NCBI GenBank assembly: GCA_018699955.1
Contig: JABISG010000062.1
Coordinates: forward strand, 1 to 64,000
Reading direction: 5' to 3'
DNA length: 64,000 bases
Source of the DNA: Planctomycetaceae bacterium
GTDB lineage: Bacteria; Planctomycetota; Planctomycetia; Planctomycetales; Planctomycetaceae
Shown: positions 47,565-57,427 of the stretch, one piece after another
How the letters are laid out: each line of letters begins with the position of its first letter
Numbering within the stretch: the first letter of the stretch is position 1
The notes under the pieces: generated by a model
Told to the model about the DNA's origin: nothing
Database searches by the model: none
The model's input: only the letters and a program-made list of their open reading frames with translations
Made by a program: the position numbers and the translations under genes

Positions 47565-47697
47565 ACAGAAGACTCCCGGCATGTCCGTTTCATCAATGCC
47601 AGTCTTTGGTCTATCGACGAATGCGGAGAGGTTGGCTTGGGCGGTGCAGTTGATGGCGACAGTTTAGACACGCATTCATAGCTGAAGGTTGGAACCC

Positions 47698-48759
47698 ATG
47701 ATTGACATTGGCTTGCTGCTTGCTCAAGACGGCGGCGACGAATCCAGCGAGATAATCCTGTTCGTTGCCTTGTTCATCGTGCTGTTCTTTTTCGGGTTTC
47801 TCGTTGTCTTCGCCAAGTATTTTGGCTTGTGGATTCAATGTAAGATGACGCGGGCCGGCATCAGTTTCCCGAATCTGGTGATGATGTCCTTCCGGCGGGT
47901 TCCCGCATCGCTGATCGTCCGTTGCAAAATCATGGCCGTGCAGGCCGGGCTAACCAAGGTCTACCCCATCAGCACAGCTGCACTGGAAGCACATTTTCTC
48001 GCGAACGGAAACGTTCCCAATGTCATTCGGGCGCTCATCGCAGCACAACGTGCCGGCATTGCCCTCGACTGGCAGACGGCTCAGGCGATTGATCTGGCCG
48101 GGCGAGACATTCTCGAAGCGGTTCGCACCAGTGTGAATCCGAAGGTGATCGATTGCCCCGATCCGAAAAAGAAGGCGGGAACGCTGGATGCCGTCGCCGG
48201 CGATGGTATTCAATTGAAGGCGCGGGCTCGCGTGACCGTTCGCACCAACATTCAGCAGCTTGTTGGTGGTGCGACCGAAGAGACCATTGTTGCACGCGTT
48301 GGCCAGGGCATCGTGCAGGCCATTGGATCGACAAAATCGTACAAGTTGGTTTTGGAGAATCCGGACGACATATCACGGTTGGTGTTGGGGCAGGGGCTGG
48401 AAAGCAATACGGCCTTTGAAATCGTCTCGATTGACATTGCCGACATCGACGTTGGTGAAAACATTGGTGCTCGACTGCAGGCCGATCAAGCGGAAGCCGA
48501 CATGCGTGTCGCGCAGGCGAACGCCGAACAACGTCGGGCAGCGGCCAAGGCGCTCGAGCAGGAAGAAGTCGCCCACATTCAGGAGAACCGGGCGAAAGTT
48601 GTGTTAGCCGAGGCCCAGGTTCCCAAGGCCATCGCCGATTCATTCCGCACCGGCCGACTGGGGCTGCTCGATTATTACGAATTGAAGAACGTGCAGGCCG
48701 ATACCGACATGCGATCGGCAATTGCAGGCGAAGGCCGACAGGCGTCGCCTACCCCGTAG
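47698..48759 (+). CDS. floA: Flotillin-like protein FloA
   Basis: This 353-residue protein is a bacterial flotillin of the FloA/YqfA type: one N-terminal membrane segment (about 18-42), '[37 protein letters not shown]' and a PHB-like domain ending '[37 protein letters not shown]', a helical coiled-coil tail. FloA organises membrane microdomains and influences secretion and membrane fluidity. The ATG at 47698 follows GAAGG; a TTG at 47689 lies too close to it. It is the middle gene of an NfeD-FloA-unknown trio. Confidence 0.94.
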   Translation: MIDIGLLLAQDGGDESSEIILFVALFIVLFFFGFLVVFAKYFGLWIQCKMTRAGISFPNLVMMSFRRVPASLIVRCKIMAVQAGLTKVYPISTAALEAHFLANGNVPNVIRALIAAQRAGIALDWQTAQAIDLAGRDILEAVRTSVNPKVIDCPDPKKKAGTLDAVAGDGIQLKARARVTVRTNIQQLVGGATEETIVARVGQGIVQAIGSTKSYKLVLENPDDISRLVLGQGLESNTAFEIVSIDIADIDVGENIGARLQADQAEADMRVAQANAEQRRAAAKALEQEEVAHIQENRAKVVLAEAQVPKAIADSFRTGRLGLLDYYELKNVQADTDMRSAIAGEGRQASPTP

Positions 48760-48824
48760 TAGGTTGTTCGGTCTTGTCACTTGCTGCGAACTGAGTAAAC
48801 CATTACCCACCGGGATCCTTGCCC

Positions 48825-49514
48825 ATGTGGTTTCAAATTCCTGAGCCGATTCTTGCTGCCGATATCGGCGGCTTAGGTTGTGTCGCTGTCATCGTCATGA
48901 TGTTCGTTGGCTGGATCATGAATCTGGTCAACAAAAACAAGGAACGCCCCGCGCAGGCAGCGCGACGTCAGGCACGCCGTCCTCCGCGAGAAGGTGGCGA
49001 GCGTTTGCACAGCGAAATCGACAACTTCCTGCAAGAGGTGGGCGGAGGCCGCAGGCAAGCTGACGTCAAACTCGAAGAGTTCGATGATCTGGAAATTGAA
49101 CTCGTCCCGGAAGAAGAGCAGGTTCGAAAACCACGGCGGAGGCGGCCGCAGAGTCAGTCGCCCAGACGCAAATCTCAACCAGCCGAGCAGGTGAAAACGC
49201 CGTTATCTGAAAGGCACCTGGAGACCACTGCCGGATCGTCCGATCTTGGCGGGGGATTGCGCGAGCATCAGCAAGAATTCTTGCAGCAGGATCACATTTC
49301 CGATGAGGTTGTCGGCGACCTGGGCCGACGTACCGGTGGTGGCGCGGCACGGCGTAAAACCGCACGTCGGCCCGACGTCAACCCAGAAGCCGTCCGCGGA
49401 ACCGCTGCGTCGATGTCCGGCGGGATTGTGGAAATTTTACGGAACCCGGCCACCGTTCGGCAGGCGATCCTGATCAGCGAGATTCTTTCGCCGCCGAAGT
49501 CGCGACGACGATGA
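48825..49514 (+). CDS. Basic membrane-anchored protein downstream of floA, unknown
   Basis: This 229-residue protein has one membrane helix near the N-terminus (about residues 14-35, 'GLGCVAVIVMMFVGWIMNLV') and a long cytoplasmic tail rich in Arg, Gln and Glu (RRQARRPPREGG; VRKPRRRRPQ) that is probably disordered, ending in a short helix (VRQAILISEILSPP). I know no function. It follows floA by 65 nt on the same strand and is likely a partner of the flotillin. The ATG at 48825 is preferred over a TTG at 48819. Confidence 0.75.
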   Translation: MWFQIPEPILAADIGGLGCVAVIVMMFVGWIMNLVNKNKERPAQAARRQARRPPREGGERLHSEIDNFLQEVGGGRRQADVKLEEFDDLEIELVPEEEQVRKPRRRRPQSQSPRRKSQPAEQVKTPLSERHLETTAGSSDLGGGLREHQQEFLQQDHISDEVVGDLGRRTGGGAARRKTARRPDVNPEAVRGTAASMSGGIVEILRNPATVRQAILISEILSPPKSRRR

Positions 49515-49653
49515 GAGTTCCTGGCCAAAACTCGTCGCTCGACAATGTGTGTCGCGCGGTTTTGTCTGCCGTATTGACTCTGGGGTTTGAACGGTTACAT
49601 CGCAACGCAGCCCGGAAGTTATCCGTTCTTTTCGCAATGCACGCGCGAGTGAC

Positions 49654-50781
49654 ATGAACGATCTGCCGTTGAAAGTTTTGTTGCTTGCCGGCCGGTTTGA
49701 AGTGCGCGGCAGTTCGGCGTACACATTGCATTTGGCGCAACGGCTGAAAAACCACAACGTGACCGCGACGGTCGTCTGTTCCGATGCACGGGCGGTCGAT
49801 CCAGAACGGCGTGCCAGATTGGCCATCGAAGAGTATGCGCATCTGAAGATGCCGTTTTGGGGCCGTGTAGTATTAGAACTCATGCGGCGCAACCTGTTAC
49901 AGGATGTACCCGATCTGGTGCACGTGCAGTCACGCGACATGCTATCGCGCGGCGCATGGCTCGCGCGCCGTTTGCAGCGCCCGCTGTTGCTCACCGTTCA
50001 CGATTGTCTCGGATCGCGCGAGCGGTTGCGGTTCGACCGCCGTGTCGGTCGGCGAATTATTGCCGTCAGCGACTCGGTTCGATCTGCGTTACTGCAGCAA
50101 TCCGGGGTTCCGAAAGATTTGGTCACAGTCATTCACAGCGGTGTCGATACCCACTTCAACGCCGATCTGCCGCCGGTTCTCGATCCGGGACACGTCCCCG
50201 TCGTTGGGACGGCCGGTCCACTCGAAGCGGTCAAGGGGTTGCCGTTTTTCCTCAATGCCGCGCAGAAGGTTCTAGCGGCGGGCCGCGACGCCGAATTTCT
50301 CGTCTCCGGTGCAGGTCCTGAGGAGGGGCGGCTCCGTCGGTTGGCGACAACTTTGGGAATCGATCGTCACGTCGCCTTCGTACCAAATCTGTTCGACTTC
50401 ACTCCGTCACTTTCCGCAATGGACATCTTCTGCCTGCCGTCGCTCAGCCAGGGGCTGGGTACCATCATGCTGGAAGCTATGGCGCTGGGAAAACCGGTGA
50501 TTGCCACCCCGGTTGGCGGAGTCGAACAGATCGTTCGCGATAACGAGACAGGTTTGAACATTCCCCCTTCCAACAGCGATCGGCTCAGTGAGCGGATCCT
50601 CGAACTACTCGATGATCCGGTCCGCGCTCGGGCCATTGGTGAAGCCGGGCGGCAATTCGTGCGATGTGACTTTGGAGTCGATCGAATGGTTGCAAGCACG
50701 ACGGAAGTATACCGTAATGTTCTCGAACAGGAGACCGTCCTTCGCGGCGATCCCGTTGCCAGTGAATCGAAGGTGGGATAG
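49654..50781 (+). CDS. Glycosyltransferase family 4 protein
   Basis: This 375-residue GT-B enzyme has a glycine-containing N-terminal loop (LLAGRFEVRGSSAYTLHLAQRL), then 'VHVQSRDMLSRGAWLARRL', a mid-protein 'VIAVSDSVRSALLQQSGVPKDLVTVIHSGVDTHFN' typical of GT4, and the sugar-nucleotide binding region 'LPSLSQGLGTIMLEAMALGKPVIATPVGGVEQIV' with the E-x7-E type motif. It transfers a sugar from an activated donor to an unknown acceptor, probably a glycolipid or polysaccharide. It is followed closely by cinA (38-nt gap). No polysaccharide cluster surrounds it. Confidence 0.92.
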   Translation: MNDLPLKVLLLAGRFEVRGSSAYTLHLAQRLKNHNVTATVVCSDARAVDPERRARLAIEEYAHLKMPFWGRVVLELMRRNLLQDVPDLVHVQSRDMLSRGAWLARRLQRPLLLTVHDCLGSRERLRFDRRVGRRIIAVSDSVRSALLQQSGVPKDLVTVIHSGVDTHFNADLPPVLDPGHVPVVGTAGPLEAVKGLPFFLNAAQKVLAAGRDAEFLVSGAGPEEGRLRRLATTLGIDRHVAFVPNLFDFTPSLSAMDIFCLPSLSQGLGTIMLEAMALGKPVIATPVGGVEQIVRDNETGLNIPPSNSDRLSERILELLDDPVRARAIGEAGRQFVRCDFGVDRMVASTTEVYRNVLEQETVLRGDPVASESKVG

Positions 50782-50819
50782 ACGTTCAGAATTCCTCTCC
50801 ATTCTTTTGTGGACCACGA

Positions 50820-52073
50820 ATGCAAGCTGAAATTATCGCGATCGGATCAGAACTGACCACCGGTGCCAAGCTCGACACCAACAGCCAGTGGCTTAGCCGG
50901 GAACTGTCGGCCATCGGCATTCCAGTGCGCTACCATGTCACAATGGCGGACGACCTGGAGGCGATGATCGCCGCCTTCCGCACGTCTGTCGATCGGTCGG
51001 AACTGGTACTTATCACCGGTGGAATCGGCCCGACATTGGACGACCTCACGCGGCAGGCGGTTGCCGGTTTGGCCGACGTTGAACTCGTGTTGCACGAGCC
51101 GTCGCTCGAAATCATCAAGTCGATGTTTGTACGCCGCAAACGGGAGATGCCGGAACGGAACGCCATTCAGGCGATGTTTCCGCGGGGAAGCGAGCCGATC
51201 TCGAATCCGCGGGGGAGCGCTCCAGGCATCTCGATGCAGGTGCAGCGAACCGGGGGCGATGCCTTTTGTCGTGTGATCGTGATGCCGGGCGTTCCGAGCG
51301 AGATGAAACGCATGTTCGAGCAGGAGGTACTGCCGGGGCTATCGGGCAGCGGACGCGTCATTCGCCACGCTCGCATCAACTGCTTCGGAGTGGGAGAATC
51401 GGCTGCCGAAGAAATGCTGGGCGAACTGACGGCGCGGGACCGCGACCCAGAGGTCGGCATCACCGTGCACGAAGCGACAATCACGATGCGGATTACCGCG
51501 CATGGAAATAGCGAAGCCGAATGCCAACGCAAAATTTCAGAGGCAGGACAAACCGTTCGCGAGAAGCTCGGTGAATTCGTATTCGGAGTGGAAGACGAAG
51601 AACTGGAACACATCGTGGTGCGTCTGCTGCGTGAGCGAGGGCTGACGCTGGCAACTGCCGAATCGGGGACCGGGGGATTGCTGGCGCATCGGCTGACGGA
51701 TGTCGCCGGGTTTGAAGGTTGTTATCTGGGCGGTGTCGTCGTTCCAACCGATGCCGCCAAACGCGAAATGCTCGAAGTCGATGGCGATTTATTGAAGCAG
51801 GCCGGTTCGATCAGCGCGGAAGCGGCAGCAGCAATGGCGGGGGGATGCCATCGTCAATTCGGAACCGACTTCGCACTCGCCATCACCGAATGCCCGTGGT
51901 TCGATCCCGACGACTCCACCGGCGAAACACCAATCGTTTACGTCGCGTTGGTGGGAGATGGCATTGCTGAGTCGGCATCGCATGCGATGGTGGGCGACCC
52001 CGCCATCGCCAAGAGCCGCGCCGCTAAAATGGCTCTCAATCTGCTCCGCCTGAAGTTGTTGGAAATTGATTAA
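50820..52073 (+). CDS. cinA: CinA-like protein with altered C-terminal amidase domain
   Basis: This 417-residue protein has the CinA layout. Residues 1-170 form the molybdopterin-binding-like domain (IIAIGSELTTG, LITGGIGPTLDDLTRQAVA). A middle domain follows, then a PncC-type nicotinamide-nucleotide amidase domain from about 265. In the amidase domain the catalytic Ser is kept in A-E-S-G-T-G-G (consensus AESCTGG) and the Lys in 'TDAAKREML'. The usual G-I-A-G-P-G-G loop is replaced by T-E-C-P-W-F-D-P-D. Deamidase activity is therefore doubtful. CinA proteins act in pyridine nucleotide salvage (ADP-ribose pyrophosphatase plus amidase). Confidence 0.88.
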   Translation: MQAEIIAIGSELTTGAKLDTNSQWLSRELSAIGIPVRYHVTMADDLEAMIAAFRTSVDRSELVLITGGIGPTLDDLTRQAVAGLADVELVLHEPSLEIIKSMFVRRKREMPERNAIQAMFPRGSEPISNPRGSAPGISMQVQRTGGDAFCRVIVMPGVPSEMKRMFEQEVLPGLSGSGRVIRHARINCFGVGESAAEEMLGELTARDRDPEVGITVHEATITMRITAHGNSEAECQRKISEAGQTVREKLGEFVFGVEDEELEHIVVRLLRERGLTLATAESGTGGLLAHRLTDVAGFEGCYLGGVVVPTDAAKREMLEVDGDLLKQAGSISAEAAAAMAGGCHRQFGTDFALAITECPWFDPDDSTGETPIVYVALVGDGIAESASHAMVGDPAIAKSRAAKMALNLLRLKLLEID

Positions 52074-52079
52074 CGATTT

Positions 52080-52096
52080 GGGTGCCAGTGGCACCC
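52080..52096. terminator. Short hairpin between convergent genes
   Basis: A 7-bp stem (GGGTGCC / GGCACCC) with a 3-nt loop lies just after the cinA stop codon and before the end of the convergent YhaN-like gene. There is no T tract, so its role as a terminator is tentative. Confidence 0.5.
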
Positions 52097-52138
52097 GTTA
52101 GGCGAGAATCGAAAAATGTCTTCAACCGACTGCCGATT

Positions 52139-55100
52139 TCAACCAGCGCGGCGTTCTTCGATTGATGGACAACTTTCCGGTAGCCAGATTGCGTTGACAC
52201 CGTGCGTGTCTAATATGCGGGCCAAATGCTGGTGGCAGGTCAGCAACAGGATTTGTTGGCCGCGGCCGGCGAACTCCAGCAGCGTCTCGACAGCCGCCTC
52301 CGTTCGTGATTCATCGAAATTTGCAAACACGTCGTCGAGCACCATCGGCAACTCGACTCCCGCCCGGGAAAGTTCTTCGACAATCGCCAGACGAATCGCC
52401 AGGAAGAGTTGCTCCCGCGTGCCGCCGCTCAATTGTTCGACGCGAAAGGAGCGACCTTGATCATTGTCGATGCACAAAGACTGCTTGCCTAGCGGCGTCC
52501 AGATGTTTCGGTAACGACCACGTGTCATTTGTGCGAGGTACTTCGTCGCTGCCGCGAGTGTCGCCGGCTGATGATCCCGCTCAAATTGCTGTTGCATGGC
52601 AGTGAGGGCGCGGCTTGAGAGTTCCAGGGCGAACCATTCTTCGGCCGCCTGCGTCATCTCGTCTTCGACTCGTGCACGATTGAATCGCAAATGCGTCCCC
52701 TGACGATCAGATTCCAGATCTGTAAGTTCCTGTTTGACACTCCCCAGACGTTCAAATAGTGATTGCAGTTCGCTGGCCGATTGTTCCAGTGACTCGTCAA
52801 GTTGCTGCAGCTTGGCCGTGTTGCCGGCCATCTCAAAGTCGAGCAGATCCTCTTCCACAATCGCCAATCCCGGCTGATTGGCACATACCGTTTCGAGTTC
52901 AGCGTTGGCGGTGAACAAGGCCGACTCCAACTCTTTGCGCCGCACAACTGCCGCAGCATTGGCTTCAAATTCTGCAACACTCGACGCGTTCCCTTCTGTC
53001 AACAGGCCTGCACGAAGAACGTGAAGCTTGGCCAGTCGACGTCGAAAGCCGGCCGCGTGACGCAATTTGCTTCTTGCTTCGCGGCGCAATGTCTGCCGCT
53101 CACTCTGCACCCGTTGCGCGTTCACGAGTTCTTCTTGCCAGACGTCCAATACGGTCATCAGGTCATCCGTATCAATTTCGTCCCAGTCGAGTTGGTCGGC
53201 AAGTCGAGCGATGGAATCGAGAATCATGTCGAGTTGCCCACGGGATGCATGCAACTGGCCGTCGATTGCTGCGCAAGACTGCAGAGCGTTCTTCGCTTCA
53301 ATGATGCGCCGCCATTCCTGAAATGCCTCATCGACGCGCAGGGTTTCCTTCAGTCCAACCTCTGTGAGCACCTCGCTCCAAGCCTGTCGGGCGGAAATGA
53401 CGTCACGCTGGACTTGCTGCAATTTGCCACGCCAGTCGCTCAATTGTTGCCGGCGATTTGAGATCCGTTCTTCCACATCGGCCAGTCTCTCCAGTTCGGC
53501 GAGTTGACGCGACTGCTGGATCATTAGCTCGTCGGTCGGTGAATCGACATGGTTCTCACCGGGAACTGTTTCATCGAGTTGGCGGGGTATTTCGTCGCGT
53601 GATTCGCGCAGTCGAATTTCGAGGTCGCGCAATTCGGCTGATAGTGCTTCGGCGTTTTCGCCAGCGACACTCTCGGCATGTGTTTTCAGCGCGTAAGCCG
53701 TTCCGCCACACGCCGTCCCCAACAGGGCGTACATCAAACCCACGATGCCGTTGGCTGTCAGCCCGGTGTAAAATCCGACAAGCGAGAAGATAACTCCCGC
53801 AACGCCGAAGAACCCAAGAACCAGATAGGCCCAGGCCGGCATCGGGGGCGTTTCATCAATTCGCGCCAATCGTTCTGTTAACGCCGCCTGACGCTGCTCG
53901 AGTTCCGCTTCACGCAAACGCATGCCATGGAGTTCTTGCAGTTGCGACAGACGCTGCTTCGCTGCCAACATTTGCTCGGCGATTGTCCCGTCGCCCGTCT
54001 CCTTCAAGGATTCCTGCAGCTCTCTCGACCGGCGGCTGCATGCTGCGGCGCGCTGCTTGTACCGTCGTCGAATTCGACTTCGACGTTCGAGGCGATTGTG
54101 ATAACTGTGGGCGGCATCGAGCAGGCGCAATTGCACCGTCGGCGATGTATCGACTTTCGCGAGTCGGTCGGTTGACCATTCAGTCCCGAGGCGATCAACC
54201 GCTTCATCCCGAGTTTCGGCTGCCTGTGCGCCGCGCTGCTGGAGTGCGGTGGCATTCGGCAGCAGTTCTTCCAACTGTTCGCGATGTTTGCAGACCGTTT
54301 CAATCGCGGTGGCATGCAGCAGAGTCTTCTTGTCGGTTCGGCAGGTTTGCGATTCGGCGTGCAGACTCTTCGCCTCGGCGATCGCCGACTGATCGTTTCC
54401 AGTGAGCGAATCGATCTCTTCGTCGATCCGCGCGAGACGGTGGAGTCCGTCTTCCGGAAAACCGGAAAGGGTTGGAAGTTCTTCCAGTTCAAAACGGATC
54501 TCTCGCACCTGGTTCCACGCCGGCCAGGCCTGTTCGAGAAATCGGTGTCCCTGCAGTTGTGACTGCAGTTGTTGTTGCGAAACCTTGCGACGCTTTATCT
54601 CTGCCTGCAACTCGTCCCGTTCGTGGCTCAATACCAGGTGCCGTTCGCGCAGTGTTTCAGCCGATTCGATTTCTGCTGAAATCTCTGCCTGTCGTTGAAA
54701 CAGATCTGTTAGGTGGCCGGAATTGTCGCTTGGGTCGAAGAGTTCCTGTCGTCGGCAATTCAGATCGGCCCACGTTTCGAGAATCGTTCGTCCTTCCGGA
54801 CCGAGCGTCAGACCGTAAACTTTGTCGGCCATCTCATCGCCAGCCAGTGACGCCAGTTCCTGAAGTTCGTGTAGATCGACGGCGAATAGTCTCTCGAACA
54901 TTGCCTCAGACGTCTTCGACAACAACTGCGTGATGGCAGCTTCCGCTCGAAGTTCTTCATCAAATCCATTGACCGATGCCGCGCCACGCTCGCCGTGGCG
55001 GGCGAATCGGTGGATGTCGTACTCCTGACCTTCGTGTATTGTCCGCAGCGATCCTTTGCTGCTGGCCAGATGTGTGTCTCGACCGGCCACCCACGGCTCC

Positions 55101-55261
55101 GGCGGGCCGAATCCGTATAAGACGCCACGAACAAACCGCATCAGCGTCGATTTGCCGGTTTCATTCGGTCCGTAAATGACGTTCAGGCCGGAATCGAATG
55201 TCGGCAACGCCAGCCCTTGCCAGATGCCGAAGCGGTCCACGTGGATTTCTGTAATCTTCAT
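52139..55261 (-). CDS. SMC-like ATPase of the YhaN type (SbcC relative)
   Basis: This 1040-residue protein has an N-terminal ATPase half with Walker A (GPNETGKST near residue 33), two long coiled-coil arms (about 180-470 and 560-830) and a C-terminal half with the ABC signature (LSGGTREQL near residue 930) and Walker B (MVLDDVFANFD). A hydrophobic pair lies mid-protein (about residues 478-525), as in the YhaN family, so the arms may be membrane-tethered. With YhaO/SbcD-like partners such proteins process DNA ends. Here it follows the YhaO-like gene with a 52-nt gap on the minus strand. All nucleotide-binding motifs are intact. Confidence 0.92.
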   Translation of the reverse strand: MKITEIHVDRFGIWQGLALPTFDSGLNVIYGPNETGKSTLMRFVRGVLYGFGPPEPWVAGRDTHLASSKGSLRTIHEGQEYDIHRFARHGERGAASVNGFDEELRAEAAITQLLSKTSEAMFERLFAVDLHELQELASLAGDEMADKVYGLTLGPEGRTILETWADLNCRRQELFDPSDNSGHLTDLFQRQAEISAEIESAETLRERHLVLSHERDELQAEIKRRKVSQQQLQSQLQGHRFLEQAWPAWNQVREIRFELEELPTLSGFPEDGLHRLARIDEEIDSLTGNDQSAIAEAKSLHAESQTCRTDKKTLLHATAIETVCKHREQLEELLPNATALQQRGAQAAETRDEAVDRLGTEWSTDRLAKVDTSPTVQLRLLDAAHSYHNRLERRSRIRRRYKQRAAACSRRSRELQESLKETGDGTIAEQMLAAKQRLSQLQELHGMRLREAELEQRQAALTERLARIDETPPMPAWAYLVLGFFGVAGVIFSLVGFYTGLTANGIVGLMYALLGTACGGTAYALKTHAESVAGENAEALSAELRDLEIRLRESRDEIPRQLDETVPGENHVDSPTDELMIQQSRQLAELERLADVEERISNRRQQLSDWRGKLQQVQRDVISARQAWSEVLTEVGLKETLRVDEAFQEWRRIIEAKNALQSCAAIDGQLHASRGQLDMILDSIARLADQLDWDEIDTDDLMTVLDVWQEELVNAQRVQSERQTLRREARSKLRHAAGFRRRLAKLHVLRAGLLTEGNASSVAEFEANAAAVVRRKELESALFTANAELETVCANQPGLAIVEEDLLDFEMAGNTAKLQQLDESLEQSASELQSLFERLGSVKQELTDLESDRQGTHLRFNRARVEDEMTQAAEEWFALELSSRALTAMQQQFERDHQPATLAAATKYLAQMTRGRYRNIWTPLGKQSLCIDNDQGRSFRVEQLSGGTREQLFLAIRLAIVEELSRAGVELPMVLDDVFANFDESRTEAAVETLLEFAGRGQQILLLTCHQHLARILDTHGVNAIWLPESCPSIEERRAG

Positions 55262-55313
55262 TCAGACTGCCTTTTCAATGCGCCGGTCGGATGAGGACCG
55301 CGATCAGGCTGGA

Positions 55314-56585
55314 TCATGTTTCTCGGTTTGCCGATTGCCCAAGCTGTGTGATGCCCAGTTGCCTCGCCCGGCCGAGCACCATGTGGCAATCAACGCCATC
55401 GGCGAGCCGTTCCATGCGATTGGTGAATTCATCGCTGGAAGATGAGGCGGCGACTAGAGTTTCCAGCAGCGAGTTGGGGGTCAGCGGGGTGATGGTTTCC
55501 AGTGTTTGGAAGAATTCGTCGGCCCACGGATGGCTGCGTCTAATCTGCTCGACTGCTGCACGACCGGGCAACACCTGTAAGGAATGCAGCAGCTGCGGTC
55601 GGGCGTCGTCGTGAAGTTCTGCAGAAGCGCGTTCGACGAAATGCCGGGCCAGATCGTCGTCGCATAACGTTTTGTACAAGGGACCCGAACCGGCGACGGC
55701 CCAGTTGACCAGGCAAAGCAACTCTGTTGAATGAAAGGTTCGTTCGGCAAGCAGTTTGCGCATGCGGTCGAGCAGATCCGTGAGGCTCGATTGTGAATCG
55801 AACCCAATGGCAATTCTTTCACTGCGGACGACCGCAGTGGGAATGAGCTGGCAGTCGATCGATCCGTCGTCGGCAACTTCGACCAGCGTGCAGCCGTGTG
55901 GCCCCGTGTCGCTGCTGGAAATCGCCTGTGTCGCGCCGGGACTGTGGGCGATTCCCCAGTCACCGCGATGCGTCTCACGCGAGTCGGAGCAACCAATCGC
56001 CACGTAGTCGAATGCCTGAGCATCGTGTCGGGAAGAATCTGATTGTGAAGGGTCGGGATTCTCACTCGCAAGGCACAGGCCGACGCGAAACGGCCCTCGT
56101 GTTTCTGTCGTCGTCGGATGGATTTGCGACGCAGAAGTCTGCGATTGTCCGTCAGCCAACTTCTCGGCGCAGGCGACCGATGCGATCACTTTGCCGTCGC
56201 GGAGAACGGCCACGGCCTCCGTCGATGGATCGAAGAAGGTGGTCACGTTGTCGGGGAATTCGGAGCAGGCCTTCCACGCATCGGCCGGATCGAGTCGTCC
56301 CGGTAAACCGAATACGCGAATGCCGTGTTCGTTCAGTCGATGGAATCCGTCAACCAAGGCAATTCGGGCCTGCAGGCTGCGATCGTGCTCGTCAAAGCTG
56401 TTGCCCGTCAATAAGACAAAATCGACATCTTGGGCAACAGCGGCGCCAATGACTCGCTCAAAGGCTGTAATCGTCGCCGCCTCAATCAGTCCGCGGAACT
56501 CATCGGGACAGTCACCGAGACCCGTCATTTGGGAATCGAGACGGAGATTGGATGCGTGGATAAATCGGATCGGTTCAAACGGCAA
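55314..56585 (-). CDS. YhaO/SbcD-like metallophosphoesterase with lost metal ligands
   Basis: This 423-residue protein aligns well with YhaO (Mre11/SbcD family) in its first 100 residues, but the metal-binding motifs are altered. Motif I (D-x-H) reads S-N-L-R, motif II (GDxxD) reads T-G-N-S-F-D, motif III (GNHD) reads P-G-R-L-D, and the late GHxH region reads G-C-S-D-S. Nuclease activity is therefore unlikely. The start is a TTG at 56585 with AAAGGAG six bases upstream. It is transcribed with the YhaN-type ATPase gene, so it may act as a structural or DNA-binding partner. The alternative is a distinct hydrolase that uses other residues. Confidence 0.82.
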   Translation of the reverse strand: MPFEPIRFIHASNLRLDSQMTGLGDCPDEFRGLIEAATITAFERVIGAAVAQDVDFVLLTGNSFDEHDRSLQARIALVDGFHRLNEHGIRVFGLPGRLDPADAWKACSEFPDNVTTFFDPSTEAVAVLRDGKVIASVACAEKLADGQSQTSASQIHPTTTETRGPFRVGLCLASENPDPSQSDSSRHDAQAFDYVAIGCSDSRETHRGDWGIAHSPGATQAISSSDTGPHGCTLVEVADDGSIDCQLIPTAVVRSERIAIGFDSQSSLTDLLDRMRKLLAERTFHSTELLCLVNWAVAGSGPLYKTLCDDDLARHFVERASAELHDDARPQLLHSLQVLPGRAAVEQIRRSHPWADEFFQTLETITPLTPNSLLETLVAASSSSDEFTNRMERLADGVDCHMVLGRARQLGITQLGQSANRET

Positions 56586-56792
56586 GGCAGACTCCTTTCT
56601 GCCGGTGGGTTACAGTTTCCTGCCACATGCCCTGTGCGCGCACACCAAGGCAAGCGGGGCCGGAAGTGTAGCGGGGATGCGGATTTGGGGAAAGATCAGG
56701 ATCGAGGGTTCGTAGTGACCGCATTCATGAGGGTGGAACGCTCCCCAGCGTGCCGAAACCGTTTCAATCCTGCACCCAAAACTGTGCCGCCG

Positions 56793-57377
56793 TCACACCA
56801 ACTGATCCAACAGCTGAGTTGCGTCATGAAAACTGCGCAATGTGTGATCGGCGAGGTGCGCGTATTCCGGAAGACTTGCGGGCGCATAGAGTACGGTCCG
56901 CATGTTGGCGTTCTGTCCTGCCTGGATGTCGAACAAATAATCGCCGACATAAATCGCCTCGCTCGGACCGCAAGCCCAATCTTTGCAGATACTCAGAAGT
57001 CCCGCCGGATCTGGCTTGGCAGGAACATCGTCGCGGGTCAGTACGGGATGCAACTCCAGCTGCAATCGATGCAATGTGATGTCGGTCGATTCCCGCGAAT
57101 TTCGGGTGAGGATTCCCGTCCTGATAGATCGCTCGGCCAATGCTTCCAGAAACCCGGCAACTCCCGGCATCAAAGTGGCTCGCTGCGCACCTCGCAACTC
57201 ATGTTTGCGCAGCACCGCGTGACAGCGATCCTTTTCGGCGCCGGCCGGCAGTCGATCAACTGTTTCCAGAATCAGTTGCTTCGGCGCGAAATCCAGGTCT
57301 GCGCGAATGGCATCGAAGTCGAGACCTGAATCGACCAGTGTGCCATCCAGATCGAAGATCACTCCGCAAAGGGGCAT
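56793..57377 (-). CDS. HAD-family hydrolase
   Basis: This 194-residue protein is a HAD phosphatase: the nucleophile motif F-D-L-D-G-T-L-V-D-S near residue 8, a helical cap, the motif II Thr/Ser (GILTRNSRE) near residue 101, the Lys (DVPAKPDPAGL) near residue 132 and the acidic motif IV (YVGDYLFDIQAG). The layout resembles phosphoglycolate phosphatase (Gph). It lies between the YhaO-like and DnaJ-like genes on the minus strand. The ATG at 57377 fits the usual HAD start; an upstream frame to 57434 overlaps the DnaJ gene by a few bases. Confidence 0.88.
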   Translation of the reverse strand: MPLCGVIFDLDGTLVDSGLDFDAIRADLDFAPKQLILETVDRLPAGAEKDRCHAVLRKHELRGAQRATLMPGVAGFLEALAERSIRTGILTRNSRESTDITLHRLQLELHPVLTRDDVPAKPDPAGLLSICKDWACGPSEAIYVGDYLFDIQAGQNANMRTVLYAPASLPEYAHLADHTLRSFHDATQLLDQLV

Positions 57378-57427
57378 TCGTGCCTCGTTTCCTCTTTCGG
57401 TTAGCCGCGACGCGCAGCGGAGCGATC

